From Planctomycetota bacterium (GTDB lineage: Bacteria; Planctomycetota; Phycisphaerae; Phycisphaerales; UBA1924), in NCBI GenBank assembly GCA_023412695.1, contig JAEYNG010000312.1, forward strand, positions 1 to 5,427: a DNA stretch of 5,427 nucleotides, read 5' to 3'. Below are positions 4,520 through 5,427 of the stretch, one piece after another. The first letter of the stretch is position 1; each line of letters starts with the position of its first letter. A program made the position numbers and the translations under genes. The notes beneath the pieces were generated by a model. That model saw only the letters and a program-made list of their open reading frames with translations, did no database searches and had not been told where the DNA came from.

Positions 4520-5427
4520 TTACTGGGCGGCGGAGCCGTTGCCCCAGACGCCGCCGTCCGCGCCGCCGAGGCGGCACTTGGCGGGCGAGTGGCCGTGCTC
4601 GTCGAAGACGTAGAGGTCGTTGGACTCGCCGGTCGCGAGCATGGAGCGCGGGATGAGCAGGCGCGTCTGCGGGCCGACGGCCTTGCCCGAGCCGGTCGCG
4701 GTCCAGTAGCGGCCGACGTGCTGGTTGTTGACGTAGAGCTGGCCCTTGCTCAGGCCGGCGGTGTCGAACAGCAGCCCCGCGCCGATCGCGTCGTCGTCGG
4801 GCGCGGTGAACGAGGTGCGCCACCAGCACGGCGTCCCGGTCTTGCGCGGGGACTTGCCGGCGACGGGCTCGAACGCGTCGGAGGAGGGGCGCTCCCATCG
4901 GGCGTATGCCCACTCGCCCTTGGCGGTGAGGCAATCGACGCAGTCGTAGAACCGCACCTTCGCGCCGAGCTCGTCGGCGTAGTCGCGCGTGGCCTGCGAG
5001 AGCGAGATCTGGAACTCGTTGTTGCCGCGGTTGAGCGCGGGGAGGTCGATGAACAGCAGCCCGCCGCCGCCGCTGCAGCCGCCGGTCTGGAAGTAGTGGA
5101 AGGGCCGGCCGTTGACGAGCACGACGCCGGAGATCGACGCGGCGCCGCCGGGGCCGAACTCGGGCAGCAGCATCGCGACGGGCGACTTTGTGCGGTGCTG
5201 GACGGACCATGTGAGGCGCGCGGGGTCGGTGACGTCGTCCTCCTGCACGCGCCAGAGCGGGGCGCGGAACGCGAGGAGGTTGACCGGATCGCTGGGGACG
5301 AGCTTGGGCTTGCCCGCCTTGATCTCCTTCACCTCCCAAGCATGGCCGTAGAGGCCGGTCGCTTCGCCGAGGTCGGACCCGCCGGCGACGCGGCCGAGGT
5401 TCTCCGCGAGCGCGACGAGGGTGCGCT
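4520..5427 (-). CDS. GH35-type beta-galactosidase, C-terminal part (5' end beyond window)
   Basis: The frame is open from the right edge to a TAA at 4520-4522, giving 301 residues of a longer protein. A GTG at 5330-5332 could be taken as the start, but the frame upstream is clearly coding: LVALAENLGRVAGGSDLGE, then GLYGHAWEVK, matching the ENxGRxxxG...L.E..G..G segment of family 35 beta-galactosidases. Two galactose-binding-like jelly-roll domains follow. The first (about residues 70-145 of the visible part) has VVLVNGRPFHYFQTGG and DLPALNRGNNEFQ. The second (about 195-280) has GQLYVNNQHVGRYW at 228-241, GPQTRLLIPRSML and NDLYVFDE, the usual C-terminal signature of the family. The catalytic barrel with its two glutamates would lie outside the window, so activity and substrate cannot be judged; it presumably hydrolyses beta-galactosides of polysaccharides. 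Export is likely but the N-terminus is not visible. CVDC at visible residues 162-165 may form a disulfide. Confidence 0.85.
   Translation of the reverse strand, partial: RTLVALAENLGRVAGGSDLGEATGLYGHAWEVKEIKAGKPKLVPSDPVNLLAFRAPLWRVQEDDVTDPARLTWSVQHRTKSPVAMLLPEFGPGGAASISGVVLVNGRPFHYFQTGGCSGGGGLLFIDLPALNRGNNEFQISLSQATRDYADELGAKVRFYDCVDCLTAKGEWAYARWERPSSDAFEPVAGKSPRKTGTPCWWRTSFTAPDDDAIGAGLLFDTAGLSKGQLYVNNQHVGRYWTATGSGKAVGPQTRLLIPRSMLATGESNDLYVFDEHGHSPAKCRLGGADGGVWGNGSAAQ

Noticed and set aside
4520..5332. Treating GTG at 5332 as the true start of the GH35 protein
   Set aside because: The same frame upstream to the window edge encodes conserved GH35 sequence (AENLGRVAGGSDLGE), so the gene is truncated by the window and does not start there.
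4338..5339. Second minus-strand open frame within the GH35 region
   Set aside because: The product is almost entirely Arg/Ala/Pro-rich. The other frame carries GH35 and HD motifs and proper start and stop signals.
1..5427. CRISPR, insertion sequence, tRNA or defence system
   Set aside because: No spaced direct repeats, terminal inverted repeats, transposase, tRNA-like folds or defence gene families were seen. The window is almost fully covered by six ordinary genes.

Overview
The window is GC-rich protein-coding DNA from a bacterial chromosome. It looks like ordinary chromosomal genes, with no mobile element, CRISPR array, rRNA or tRNA. The gene set (SecG with a long tail, YicC-type endoribonuclease, an exported HEAT-like/PDZ/coiled-coil protein, an alarmone-hydrolase-like HD protein and a GH35-type beta-galactosidase) and the strong G/C bias at third codon positions suggest Planctomycetota, perhaps the Phycisphaerae. 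That assignment is inference from gene content and style, not from a marker gene.

Left block, plus strand: a short GC-rich leader (1-105) precedes secG (106-657). It is followed by a YicC/YloC-family endoribonuclease starting at TTG (698-1588). Two bases after its stop begins a kinase of the aminoglycoside phosphotransferase fold (1591-2667), which may really start at a GTG at 1612 behind a better ribosome binding site. These three look like one transcription unit of housekeeping character: protein export, RNA turnover and a small-molecule kinase of unknown substrate.

Middle, plus strand: after a 100-base C-rich gap with a weak hairpin, a secreted 393-residue protein (2768-3949) has a signal peptide, a HEAT-like helical region, one PDZ domain, an Ala/Gln-rich linker and a C-terminal coiled coil. 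No protease domain is attached.

Right block, minus strand: the C-terminal part of a GH35-type beta-galactosidase (4520-5427, running off the right edge) is followed 15 bases later by a 182-residue MESH1/SpoT-like HD hydrolase (3956-4504). The two are probably cotranscribed. The HD gene converges on the PDZ gene with only 6 bases between the two stop codons.

No clearly new multi-gene system is visible. The most notable points are the long Pro/Thr-rich SecG tail, the kinase in the position after yicC with two competing starts, the PDZ protein's architecture, and the pairing of an alarmone-type hydrolase with a beta-galactosidase.
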